NCBI RefSeq assembly: GCF_000496835.1
Contig: NZ_KI543236.1
Span: 707,636 to 771,635, forward strand
Direction of reading: 5' to 3'
From: Thalassobacillus devorans MSP14
GTDB taxonomy: Bacteria; Bacillota; Bacilli; Bacillales; Halobacillaceae
Length of the DNA: 64,000 nt
A program made the position numbers and the translations under genes. This document shows, in pieces, positions 25,094-32,821 of this stretch (within the stretch, counting starts at the first letter, position 1; every line of letters starts with the position of its first letter). The notes under the pieces are model-generated. The model worked only from the letters and a program-made list of their open reading frames with translations, was not told the origin of the DNA and did no database searches.

Positions 25094-25916
25094 AGTAAAT
25101 GGAGACAGTAATAAACCAGATTTCCATCTTAATGAAATAGGCAAAGAAATAGAAGCATTGCTGGGATCTAAACTGGTCGGCTTATATTTGCACGGATCCC
25201 TTGCCATGGGTGGTTTTAATGCCAGTAACAGTGACATCGATCTCTTAGGAGTCACAAAAGCACGGCTCAACAATCTGGAAGCGCGTTACCTGACCGAACT
25301 CTTTTTAACAAAATCTACCCGTCCTTTTCCAATAGAAATTACCTTCATGCATGAACAGCAATTGGTGGATTGGGAGCATCCAAGCATGTTTGACTTCCAT
25401 TATAGTGAGTACTGGAGAGATGAATTCGAGCAGAAAAAAACGGGTGACACGTTCGTTAATGTGAATTGGAAGGATCCCGATTTGGCCGCTCATCTTACCG
25501 TTACCTATCATAAAGGAATTTGTTTAGCTGGAAAACCGACTCATGAAGTACTTCCGAGGGTGCCAGAAAAAGATTTTGTTGCTTCTATTCAAAATGATTA
25601 TTACGACTGTCTGGATAACATTGTGCATGATCCTGTGTACTGCACATTAAACTTGATTCGTTTTTATCGATATTTAAAAGCTGGTGACATTGTTTCCAAA
25701 CTGGAAGGGGCGAAGTGGGGGATCAGGACTCTTCCTGAAGAATTCCATACTATCATCCAATCGGTACTTGCAATCTATCAGGAAAACGACGACAGCATTG
25801 TTTTAGAAGCAGGGGAGCTGTTTAAAATCAAAGCGTTTTTAAAGGGGAAAATAGAAAATTTGTTAGAGCAAAACACGCGTAACAGCCCAAGGGGGATGAC
25901 TGATGGAGCAAAATAA
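25086..25916 (+). CDS. ANT-like nucleotidyltransferase with DUF4111 domain
   Basis: Residues 25-60 contain the nucleotidyltransferase signature GLYLHGSLAMGGFNASNSDIDLLGV (GSx..DxD metal site), and the C-terminal half resembles the aadA/DUF4111 helical domain (DCLDNIVHDPVYCTLNLIRFYRYLKAG). The family includes aminoglycoside adenylyltransferases (ANT(9), ANT(3'')). Substrate here is not proven. It overlaps the genes on both sides (8 and 14 bases), which shows a tight operon. Confidence 0.87.
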   Translation: MNKVNGDSNKPDFHLNEIGKEIEALLGSKLVGLYLHGSLAMGGFNASNSDIDLLGVTKARLNNLEARYLTELFLTKSTRPFPIEITFMHEQQLVDWEHPSMFDFHYSEYWRDEFEQKKTGDTFVNVNWKDPDLAAHLTVTYHKGICLAGKPTHEVLPRVPEKDFVASIQNDYYDCLDNIVHDPVYCTLNLIRFYRYLKAGDIVSKLEGAKWGIRTLPEEFHTIIQSVLAIYQENDDSIVLEAGELFKIKAFLKGKIENLLEQNTRNSPRGMTDGAK

Positions 25917-26961
25917 GATTGCGGCTAAATTTCTGGATTTTGCTGAACTGGAGTGTAAAGGATCAAGCGCTTTGTATGAGTTCCTGGCTATCAAAGTTGC
26001 TGGTAATGAAGAGCTGCTCCAATTAAGTTCGCATGCGAGAAAAGGACAGCCGATACCTAATTTGTTACTTGGGGCAGTCCACCAGTTATTGTTATCAGGG
26101 AAAACGTATGAACTCGGTAACTTTTACCCGAGTATTACAGAGAAACCAAAGCAGGTGGAAGATTCATTTTCCAGTTTTCTTGATTTTTGTCGTACCTATC
26201 GAAAAGAAATAATAGCAACTATGCAGGAAAAACTCGTGCAAACGAACGAAGTGAGACGCTGTGCGTATCTTTATCCGCTTTTTTGTTACATACAAAAGAA
26301 AACAGGGCGCTCTTTGTCATTGATTGAGATTGGAACAAGCGCAGGTCTTCAATTGTTATGGGATCAGTATAGTTATTCTTATGGTGGGGACTGTTCCTAT
26401 GGGAATAAGGCTTCAGCTGTACACTTATCTTCAAAAGTAAGACAGGGAAGCATGCCGGAGCTCCTTGATAACGCCCCCCCTGTGGCTTCCCGCGTAGGCG
26501 TGGACCTGCATGTCAGTGACCTGAAGGAGGAGGAAGACGCCTTATGGCTGAAGGCACTTATATGGCCGGAACATCAGGAAAGGCTGGAGACTTTTGATAA
26601 AGCGGTGAAGCAGTTCAGTAAATCTCCTCCTTCCTTGATCGAAGGGGATGGCGTCTCGATGCTGGAAGAACTTGCTGCCCAAGCCCCCTCCGCCAGCACG
26701 CTTTGCATTTTTCATACCCATGTCGCCAATCAGATGCCCCGGAAAGTGAAAGAGGAATTGCAGCAGAAAGTGAGTGCAATTGGGCGTAAGCGGGATGTAT
26801 GTCACATCTACAATAATATTTATGACAGGAACCTCCATCTCGATTATGTAATAAATGGAGTAGGTTATGCTGAAACAATTGGGGAGACTGATGGACATGG
26901 GCGTTGGTTCGACTGGGGTGTGAAAGGCTGTTACCTCCAGGGAAACGTGTCTAGTAAATGA
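25903..26961 (+). CDS. DUF2332 family protein
   Basis: The 352-residue protein carries the DUF2332 pattern: ECKGSSALYEFLAIKVAGNEELLQL at the N terminus, RCAYLYPLF, LIEIGTSAGLQLLWDQYSY (a SAM-methyltransferase-like glycine motif) and VFHTHV-like CIFHTHVANQM. Catalytic function is not established. It overlaps the preceding gene by 14 bases. The last codons and the stop lie inside the first core of phased repeat array B, so the array reaches into the coding sequence. Confidence 0.88.
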   Translation: MEQNKIAAKFLDFAELECKGSSALYEFLAIKVAGNEELLQLSSHARKGQPIPNLLLGAVHQLLLSGKTYELGNFYPSITEKPKQVEDSFSSFLDFCRTYRKEIIATMQEKLVQTNEVRRCAYLYPLFCYIQKKTGRSLSLIEIGTSAGLQLLWDQYSYSYGGDCSYGNKASAVHLSSKVRQGSMPELLDNAPPVASRVGVDLHVSDLKEEEDALWLKALIWPEHQERLETFDKAVKQFSKSPPSLIEGDGVSMLEELAAQAPSASTLCIFHTHVANQMPRKVKEELQQKVSAIGRKRDVCHIYNNIYDRNLHLDYVINGVGYAETIGETDGHGRWFDWGVKGCYLQGNVSSK

Positions 26962-27123
26962 TAGTTTTGTCTAGTAAAATTTAGATATTGTCTAGTAAAT
27001 TTTTGATAATGTCTAGTAAAAGACCGAGATTGTCTAGTTAACCTCACATATTGTCCAGTAAGCACCATGGACTGTCTAATAAATGCATCATGTTGTCTAG
27101 TAATTAGACGGTGTTCCAGTAAC
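26948..27123. repeat. Phased repeat array B: core TGTCTAGTAAA, 21-bp period, 9 copies
   Basis: Cores start at 26948, 26968, 26989, 27010, 27031, 27052, 27073 and 27094, then a degenerate last copy (GTTCCAGTAA) at 27113. The steps are 20, six times 21, then 19. The core is TGTCTAGTAA, with single changes TGTCTAGTTA, TGTCCAGTAA and TGTCTAATAA; 11-base spacers differ completely. It shares its core with array A. Copy 1 contains the end of the DUF2332 reading frame (GTG TCT AGT AAA TGA). Confidence 0.9.
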
Positions 27124-27201
27124 TTTTTCTCTAAAAGGTTGTAATCCCTTTACAGCGATAAAGTAAGCGTTACCAAAGGCGGGTGGCGTGTTTTCACCCT
27201 C

Positions 27202-27230
27202 TTGATAACCTGCAGGCTATGCTTTATAAT
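27202..27230 (+). promoter_or_regulatory. Promoter of the glycine riboswitch-serC unit
   Basis: TTGATA (27202-27207), exactly 17 bases, TATAAT (27225-27230). Transcription should start near 27237, about 70 bases before the aptamer. Confidence 0.8.
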
Positions 27231-27307
27231 CCAGGCATATCACTGATTTTTCTGAAAAGACGAATATTAGCAAGCGTTGAATGTCATGGATATCCTATGG
27301 CAGGAGC

Positions 27308-27396
27308 GGCTTCTGGAGAGGGTGCACATCTCGTGCAGCGCCGAAGGGTTCATAATCTCAGGCAAAAGGACGGAAGAGGTACATACGATACCTTTT
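27308..27396 (+). promoter_or_regulatory. Glycine riboswitch (single aptamer)
   Basis: The segment contains the conserved glycine aptamer words: CTTCTGGAGAGGGTG, GCGCCGAAGGG and ATCTCAGGCAAAAGGAC. Only one complete aptamer is visible; the 70 bases upstream could form a partial (ghost) partner but I cannot align a second set of conserved words. A terminator follows at 27405-27436, so control is by premature termination. Confidence 0.88.
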
Positions 27397-27403
27397 ATGT
27401 TGG

Positions 27404-27436
27404 TGAGATTGGGAAGACCCGGTCTCTCTTTTTTAT
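27404..27436 (+). terminator. Expression-platform terminator of the glycine riboswitch
   Basis: GAGATTGGG pairs with CCCGGTCTC (two G-T wobbles) around AAGA, followed by TCTTTTTTAT. Confidence 0.8.
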
Positions 27437-27439
27437 ACA

Positions 27440-27503
27440 TTCATAAGAAAATACGAAGGATTTCGCCATAAGTAACTGGCGACACCTGAGTTTTTCCAAT
27501 AGA
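27440..27503. repeat. Dispersed palindromic repeat (second type), partial copy
   Basis: TAAGAAAATACGAAGGATTTCGCC...GGCGACACCTGAGTTTTTC matches the 60279-60341 element: same order AAGAAAATAC, AAGG.TTTCGCCATAAGTA, TGGCGACA, GTTTTTC. The AAGTTTAACTTT half found at 60.25 kb is absent here. It lies between the riboswitch terminator and serC. Confidence 0.75.
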
Positions 27504-27543
27504 GGCAAGTGCAACTACATACAAAGTGAGGGGATTAGTCGAT

Positions 27544-28626
27544 ATGAAACGAATCTATAACTTTTCAGCGGGTCCTTCAATGCTTCCGCTTCCCGTGCTG
27601 GAAAAAGCACAAAGTGAACTCGTAAACTATAGGGACTCTGGCATGTCTGTCATGGAACTGAGCCACCGGTCCGCGTTGTTTACAGAAATCATCGAGGAAG
27701 CAGAACAGCTGCTGCGTGAACTGATGGGCATACCAGAAAATTACAAAGTGCTCTTCGTACAAGGGGGCGCTTCACAGCAATTTTCTGCGGTTCCGTTGAA
27801 CCTGTTTGGTGCGAACGGAAAAGCAGATTATGTGAATACTGGATCCTGGTCGCAAAAGGCGATCAAGGAAGCGAAGAAATATGGAGATATCCGTATTATT
27901 GCTTCGTCTGAGGAGGATAATTTCACTTATATTCCAGAGGTGGACAGCTCGATGATCGACCCGGAAGCGGACTATGTGCATATCACCACGAACAACACGA
28001 TAGAAGGAACGGCATTCGCGGAAGTCCCGGACACGGGCGATGTGCCCCTCGTGGCGGATATGTCATCGAACATCTTATCCGAACAGATGGATGTATCTAA
28101 GTTCGGCGTGATTTATGCAGGGGCTCAGAAAAACATCGGTCCGGCGGGGCTGACAGTTGTTATCGTGCGTGAAGACTTGATCGGAAATGCACAGGAATCG
28201 TGCCCGGTTATGCTGGATTATAAGACACATAGTGATAAAGGCTCCTTATATAACACGCCACCCACCTATGGGATATATATGGCAAAGCTTGTTTTCGAAT
28301 GGCTGAAGGACCTTGGCGGTGTTAAGGAAATGGAGAAAATCAATCGGGAAAAGGCACAAATCCTTTATGATTATGTGGAGGAATCTGAGCTTTTTTCTTC
28401 TCCTGTTGAAAAGAATAGCCGTTCATTGATGAATATACCGTTCGTCAGTCCTTCTGATGACTTGAATGCGGCATTTGTGAAGGAAGCAAAAGAAGCAGGC
28501 TTGGAAACATTAAAAGGGCACCGTTCAGTTGGCGGGATGCGTGCCAGCATTTATAATGCGATGCCGGTCGATGGCGTCCTGTCCCTTGTCGCGTTTATGA
28601 AAAAATTCGAAAGTAAGCAGAAGTAA
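27544..28626 (+). CDS. serC: Phosphoserine aminotransferase
   Basis: ATG 27544 gives [20 protein letters not shown], the conserved family start (360 residues); AGTGAGGGG is about 10 bases upstream. The PLP lysine is in [17 protein letters not shown]. The enzyme makes O-phosphoserine from 3-phosphohydroxypyruvate and glutamate in serine synthesis (and acts in the pyridoxal route in some bacteria). Its leader bears a glycine riboswitch, which links supply of serine, and so glycine, to free glycine. No serA or serB is adjacent. Confidence 0.96.
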   Translation: MKRIYNFSAGPSMLPLPVLEKAQSELVNYRDSGMSVMELSHRSALFTEIIEEAEQLLRELMGIPENYKVLFVQGGASQQFSAVPLNLFGANGKADYVNTGSWSQKAIKEAKKYGDIRIIASSEEDNFTYIPEVDSSMIDPEADYVHITTNNTIEGTAFAEVPDTGDVPLVADMSSNILSEQMDVSKFGVIYAGAQKNIGPAGLTVVIVREDLIGNAQESCPVMLDYKTHSDKGSLYNTPPTYGIYMAKLVFEWLKDLGGVKEMEKINREKAQILYDYVEESELFSSPVEKNSRSLMNIPFVSPSDDLNAAFVKEAKEAGLETLKGHRSVGGMRASIYNAMPVDGVLSLVAFMKKFESKQK

Positions 28627-28627
28627 T

Positions 28628-28671
28628 CAAAAGAGGTCTCCTCCTATGCTAAGGACGAGACCTCTTTTTAC
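28628..28671. terminator. Bidirectional terminator after serC
   Basis: AAAAGAGGTCTC pairs with GAGACCTCTTTT; shared with the convergent 28671 gene. Confidence 0.9.
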
Positions 28672-29024
28672 TAATCATTAGCTATTTCAATGGTATACAT
28701 TCCTCGTTCGGTAACCAATTTGAATGTATTTTTATCGTACTGGTACTCTGTTGTATCCTCCAGCGGAATTTCATAATAGGAGTCAGGAAGCGGCTGTAAC
28801 CCATTTCCATCCGTTTCGATATGGCCCGATCCGTTCAATTGGATGGTGTGCATGGGCTCGTAACCGTCCATCCTTCTCGTATCTTTGGAATAGGAAATCG
28901 AATCTAACTTCATGGATATACTGTCGTGATCCGATAATTCCTGCTTGGCAATTGTTATGTTTTCACCGTTCCACTTCTGAAGCAGCTGGTTAAATTCTTC
29001 GATGGTTAAGTAGCGCTGTGACAT
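28671..29024 (-). CDS. Hypothetical protein, 117 aa
   Basis: GGAGGG lies directly before an ATGCACATG; the second ATG (29024, MSQRYLTIEEFNQLL) has the better spacing, so I take it. The protein is soluble, with an N-terminal helix (IEEFNQLLQKWNGE) and a beta-rich remainder (GSGHIETDGNGLQPLPDSYYEIPLED). I do not recognise the family. It ends at the bidirectional terminator shared with serC. Confidence 0.7.
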   Translation of the reverse strand: MSQRYLTIEEFNQLLQKWNGENITIAKQELSDHDSISMKLDSISYSKDTRRMDGYEPMHTIQLNGSGHIETDGNGLQPLPDSYYEIPLEDTTEYQYDKNTFKLVTERGMYTIEIAND

Positions 29025-29094
29025 GTGCATCCCTCCAGTTCTTATTTTTACCTGGAGGGCTGAATTGATGCGTATAACAATTCAAATTAAGAAA

Positions 29095-29124
29095 ATAAAA
29101 GAGACGGCCATCAGACCGTCTCAT
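29095..29124 (-). terminator. Terminator of the 29149-29367 gene
   Basis: GAGACGG and CCGTCTC pair around CCATCAGA, with TTTTATTTT on the minus strand. Confidence 0.85.
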
Positions 29125-29148
29125 TATTTATAGAATTCAATTAAATTG

Positions 29149-29367
29149 TCAATTTTTAACTTCGTGCTTTATGTCGTAATCGATAATTTGGATTTTTTCT
29201 ACTGGAAGTTTGAAACTGGAAGACAGCTTTTTCTTCAGGTTTTCCTTGTTTACTTCCGAATCCTCTGCGTATGTGTCCCATTCGATTTCATCCATTCTTC
29301 GGAATAATTCGGGACGATCAAGGTCACTTTCTTTATGGAAATTAATCCACGATACAGATACTAACAT
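29149..29367 (-). CDS. Small hypothetical protein, 72 aa
   Basis: The frame begins at ATG 29367 (MLVSVSWINFHKES) with AGGAGT a few bases upstream, and is bounded by its own terminator. The product is acidic and soluble (RRMDEIEWDTYAEDSEVNKENLKKKL). No family recognised. Confidence 0.65.
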   Translation of the reverse strand: MLVSVSWINFHKESDLDRPELFRRMDEIEWDTYAEDSEVNKENLKKKLSSSFKLPVEKIQIIDYDIKHEVKN

Positions 29368-29576
29368 TCAAAAATCTACTCCTTTCTGGAGTCAGCTAAA
29401 CCATTTCGGGAACATGTCTTTATTCAATTGTTTAACAAGTATAACATGGTTGAGCAATTGTGCATACCCCACCCCTTATTCAATGAGCGATAGGGGGTTT
29501 TAAAAGGTGTCAAAAAAGGTATATGGGATAAACAGGAAATTTGTACTGCAAGTCAACAAACAAGGAGGAGACATCG

Positions 29577-30185
29577 ATGCGGTATCTTATCGTTTCCGAT
29601 ATACATGGAGAGGCTGAGAAACTGGAAAGCGTGCTTGAAAAAGCATCTTTTGATTCAGAGAATGATCAGCTGATTTTGCTTGGTGATTATATAGACCGGG
29701 GCCCTCGTTCGAAAGCAGTCATCGACAAAGTGAAGGAACTGGTGGAGAAAGATGGTGCTGTTGCAATCAAGGGAAACCACGATGATCTGTTCATCCGCTC
29801 GCAATATGAAGGAGAGGCGATGGAGCTTTGGAAAATGAATGGGGCAGCCAGTACGTTGGAATCTTATCAGGGAAAAAGAGGAGAATTGAAAGAAGACCAG
29901 CAGTGGATGGAGAAAAATCTGGAGCTTTACTATGAAACTGACGACTATATCTTCGTTCATGCTGGACTTGAACCGGAAATCCCGATAAAGAAACAGGATG
30001 AAGATACGATGTTGTGGACTCGCCATACGGACCGGATCGGACTGGGTAAAACCGTCGTCCACGGACATACTCCGGTCAAAGATATTATTTATTACGAAGA
30101 TCAGATTGATATCGATACCGGTGCTGCATATGGTGGAAAACTGACTTTGTTGGAGCTGCCGACACATGAAGTGTATACGGTATAA
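29577..30185 (+). CDS. Metallophosphoesterase (PrpE/lambda-phosphatase-like)
   Basis: ATG 29577 has AAGGAGGAGACATC just upstream (202 residues). Motifs of the PPP-type calcineurin-like fold are in order: SDIHGE (DxH), LLGDYIDRGPRSKAV (GDxxDRG), AIKGNHDD (GNHD), FVHAGLEP and VVHGHTP. It is a small two-metal protein or dinucleotide phosphatase; B. subtilis PrpE (Ap4A hydrolase) is a relative. The substrate is not shown. It is monocistronic and ends at a bidirectional terminator shared with guaC. Confidence 0.9.
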   Translation: MRYLIVSDIHGEAEKLESVLEKASFDSENDQLILLGDYIDRGPRSKAVIDKVKELVEKDGAVAIKGNHDDLFIRSQYEGEAMELWKMNGAASTLESYQGKRGELKEDQQWMEKNLELYYETDDYIFVHAGLEPEIPIKKQDEDTMLWTRHTDRIGLGKTVVHGHTPVKDIIYYEDQIDIDTGAAYGGKLTLLELPTHEVYTV

Positions 30186-30227
30186 AAAAGGATGAGCGAG
30201 GCTATCGACCTCACTCATCCTTTTTTC
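30184..30227. terminator. Bidirectional terminator between phosphatase and guaC
   Basis: AAAAAAGGATGAG(C) pairs with CTCATCCTTTTTT around GAGG/CCTC. The stem continues in both directions. Confidence 0.9.
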
Positions 30228-30234
30228 TGCTTCA

Positions 30235-31218
30235 TTAATAAACGCGGTCCCCATTAAAAATGGAGTTTTTCACTACTACATAGTCGACGTGTTTGATCGC
30301 GTCGAGATTCGTACCGCCTGCATACGAAATAGCGGATTGGAGATCCTGTTCCATTTCGACTAACGTATCTCTTAAGGACCCTTTATGCTCGACATACATT
30401 TTTTTGCCCTCGACGTTTTTCTTTTCGCCTTTTTGAAATTCCGATGCGGAACCGAAATATTCCTTGTAGCGTTTTCCGTCCTTTTCATACGTTTCACCTG
30501 GTGATTCCTCATGACCGGCGAAAAGGGAGCCTATCATGACCATGGATGCCCCGAAACGGATGGACTTGGCTACATCTCCATGGGTGCGGATACCTCCGTC
30601 GGCAATGATCGGTTTGCTTGCAGCTTTGGCACACCAGCGTAGCGCAGCCAGCTGCCAGCCGCCGGTGCCGAAGCCAGTCTTGATTTTGGTGATACATACT
30701 TTTCCCGGACCGATGCCGACTTTTGTCGCATCTGCGCCTGCATTTTCAAGCTCTCTGACAGCTTCCGGTGTACCGACGTTTCCGGCAATGACGAAACTAT
30801 CCGGAAGGTGCTCCTTGATATGATGAATCATCTCAATGACTGCATTGGAGTGACCATGGGCGATGTCGATCGTGATGAATTCCGGTACCAGATTTTCTTC
30901 AGCTGCCTGCCGGACAAATTCATATTCTTCCGGTTTGACTCCGACGCTGATGGAGGCGATCAGCCCACGGGATTTCATACCTTTGATAAAATCAATACGC
31001 TGTTCCGGCTGGAATCGGTGCATAATATAGAAGTAGCCGTTTTCAGCCAGCTTGACAGCAATTTTTTCATCTATGATTGTCTGCATGTTGGCAGGTACAA
31101 CGGGAAGTTTGAAAGAGTAATCTCCTAAGCGGATGGTGGTATCACATTCTGATCGGCTATTTACGACACATTTAGCGGGAATCAATTGAATATCTTCGTA
31201 ATCAAATACATTTTCCAT
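30235..31218 (-). CDS. guaC: GMP reductase
   Basis: The 327-residue TIM barrel carries the catalytic-cysteine loop [20 protein letters not shown] and the phosphate-site [34 protein letters not shown] of the IMPDH/GMPR family. The length without CBS domains identifies GMP reductase (GuaC2 type): NADPH-dependent deamination of GMP to IMP. GGGGTGTGAA precedes the ATG. No purine riboswitch or PurR box is visible in the 190 bases upstream. Confidence 0.95.
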   Translation of the reverse strand: MENVFDYEDIQLIPAKCVVNSRSECDTTIRLGDYSFKLPVVPANMQTIIDEKIAVKLAENGYFYIMHRFQPEQRIDFIKGMKSRGLIASISVGVKPEEYEFVRQAAEENLVPEFITIDIAHGHSNAVIEMIHHIKEHLPDSFVIAGNVGTPEAVRELENAGADATKVGIGPGKVCITKIKTGFGTGGWQLAALRWCAKAASKPIIADGGIRTHGDVAKSIRFGASMVMIGSLFAGHEESPGETYEKDGKRYKEYFGSASEFQKGEKKNVEGKKMYVEHKGSLRDTLVEMEQDLQSAISYAGGTNLDAIKHVDYVVVKNSIFNGDRVY

Positions 31219-31405
31219 GGTTCACACCCCTAAAAACGAATATTTTAATGATAACAATATTAAATGTTCGTACATGAGGTAATTTACACCATATAATAGA
31301 AATTGTCAAAGGAATTCAGGCGGTGTTCACCATTTTGTTTAACTCCCGGTTGTTCCGGTCATAAATAAAAGAAAGCAGATAAACGGTAAAAAAGGTGGTT
31401 ATCAC

Positions 31406-32059
31406 ATGAAAGTACGAATCGAATTGACCTACCAGACCCCGAAAGGGACACATAGTGAATTCAGTTCAGAGGAAATGCAAGCAGCTCAGGCGATTTTGAT
31501 TGCCGAAGATTTAGAAAGGACCGGGCGGGTGAAGGATTTCACCTTCATCGATAGTCAGGATCATATGTGGAGTTTGAAAGAACTGAAGGAATATATGAAG
31601 GGGATTGAAACAGAACCGCACAACATTACGGTCTATTTTGACGGAGGATTTGATTTAAAATCAAAAAAGTCGGGACTTGGCTGTGCGATTTACTATGAGC
31701 AGAACGGGAAGTCCTACCGGCGCCGAAAGAATGCTTTGGTGGACGAACTCCAGACAAATAATGAAGCAGAATACGCTGCGCTTCATCTCGCTTTGCAGGA
31801 AATGGAGTTTATGGGGGTGCATCACATGACTGTTACAATCGTAGGCGATTCCCAGGTTGTCATCAACCAGTTGAACGGAGAATGGCCTTGTCTGGAGGAT
31901 GAATTGTCAAAATGGGCGAATCGCGTGGAAGGAAAAATGGAACAGATGGGGATTAAGCCGGAATACAAAGCGGTTTCCCGAAAACGGAACCGGGAAGCGG
32001 ACCGACTCGCTTCGCAGGCGCTGGATGAAACGGAAATCATGAGTACTATCGAATTGTGA
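31406..32059 (+). CDS. RNase H-like domain protein (YpeP/YpdQ-like)
   Basis: After a 75-residue N-terminal region, residues 76-217 form an RNase HI fold with all four catalytic acids: VYFDGGFD (Asp), NNEAEYAAL (Glu), VGDSQVV (Asp) and NREADRLAS (Asp). It may cleave RNA in RNA-DNA hybrids. AAAGGTGG precedes the ATG. B. subtilis YpeP-type proteins are similar; the cellular role is unclear. It is monocistronic. Confidence 0.88.
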   Translation: MKVRIELTYQTPKGTHSEFSSEEMQAAQAILIAEDLERTGRVKDFTFIDSQDHMWSLKELKEYMKGIETEPHNITVYFDGGFDLKSKKSGLGCAIYYEQNGKSYRRRKNALVDELQTNNEAEYAALHLALQEMEFMGVHHMTVTIVGDSQVVINQLNGEWPCLEDELSKWANRVEGKMEQMGIKPEYKAVSRKRNREADRLASQALDETEIMSTIEL

Positions 32060-32179
32060 ATCATCCCCATTGTTAAAGTAATTGTGCGATTTTTTTATAA
32101 ATTATGGAAAATAGTATTGTGAATAGTTTAATGATTTGAAATAATTTTAATAAAGTAATGGTTGAATGAGGTGATGGTC

Positions 32180-32578
32180 ATGGATGCTACAGAAACACTG
32201 ATCCTGTTTTATCCTACTTTGTTTCTATTAGTTGGAATCATGGTCGGGATTGGCTATAAAATAACCAGATGCCATACCTGCCTGGTAGCCTCGTTGGGAT
32301 ACCTGCTTGCCAATGTGGCGTTCTTTTTCTTCGCAGAAGGAGGAGTTCCCGGAATAGAACGGGAAGCAGTTGGATTGGGTATGGCGGTGTTCAAGGGTTT
32401 GACGTGGTCAGAAACAGCAGCCCTCCTGTTTGTTCCGAATATCTATTCATTAGCTTATACATGTTTGCTATTACTGGGCTATCTATATACCGGCATAGCC
32501 GTATTGATGTCCCGCAAACAAGTCAGTACGGAATTAAAGGAGGAAGAACATGGGAGCGCTTCTAACGTTGATTGGTGA
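32180..32578 (+). CDS. Hypothetical membrane protein, about 132 aa
   Basis: The start is uncertain (TTG 32162, GTG 32171, ATG 32174 and ATG 32180 are in frame); I use ATG 32180 because GAGGTGAT precedes it. Three or four hydrophobic helices are visible (ILFYPTLFLLVGIMVGIGY, CLVASLGYLLANVAFFFF, VPNIYSLAYTCLLLLGYLYTGIAVL). No family recognised. Its 3' end overlaps a 31-codon ORF with a strong ribosome binding site. Confidence 0.65.
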   Translation: MDATETLILFYPTLFLLVGIMVGIGYKITRCHTCLVASLGYLLANVAFFFFAEGGVPGIEREAVGLGMAVFKGLTWSETAALLFVPNIYSLAYTCLLLLGYLYTGIAVLMSRKQVSTELKEEEHGSASNVDW

Positions 32579-32645
32579 TATTTTTGCAGCGATTGCCGGC
32601 GGTTTTTCAGAAAAAAACAGAGCGGATAATGAAAAGGGAAAGTAG
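32550..32645 (+). CDS. Micro-ORF, 31-aa hydrophobic peptide
   Basis: AAAGGAGGAAGAAC precedes ATG 32550 with ideal spacing. The product has a hydrophobic/amphipathic N-terminal half (MGALLTLIGDIFAAIAGGF) and a charged tail (SEKNRADNEKGK). It overlaps the upstream membrane-protein gene by 29 bases in another frame and ends directly at a terminator. The layout is that of a genuine small membrane peptide in a two-gene unit. Function unknown. Confidence 0.65.
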   Translation: MGALLTLIGDIFAAIAGGFSEKNRADNEKGK

Positions 32646-32677
32646 ATTCTTCATAAGCTGAGGAATCTATTTTTTTA
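32643..32677 (+). terminator. Terminator of the membrane protein/micro-ORF unit
   Basis: TAGATTC and GAATCTA pair with TTCATAAGCTGAG between, followed by TTTTTTTAAG. Confidence 0.85.
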
Positions 32678-32778
32678 AGGCGGCATCATTAAAGAGCTTT
32701 TCTGAGAGAAACATCATTTATAGCAGGCTTTATGGTAAAAAATGTTTATTTCAATGGGTAGTTTAAGAGATAAAAATA

Positions 32779-32813
32779 GAAAAGCACCTCCTGAGGTCCA
32801 GGAGGTGCTTTAG
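32779..32813 (-). terminator. Terminator of the LTA synthase gene
   Basis: AAAGCACCTCCTG and CAGGAGGTGCTTT pair perfectly around AGGTC. Confidence 0.88.
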
Positions 32814-32821
32814 TTTGACGA

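Noticed and set aside
22377-27123. CRISPR arrays at the two TGTCTAGTAAA clusters
   Set aside because: Repeats are only 10-11 bp and spacers 11 bp, far below CRISPR sizes; there are no cas genes; the repeats vary from copy to copy.
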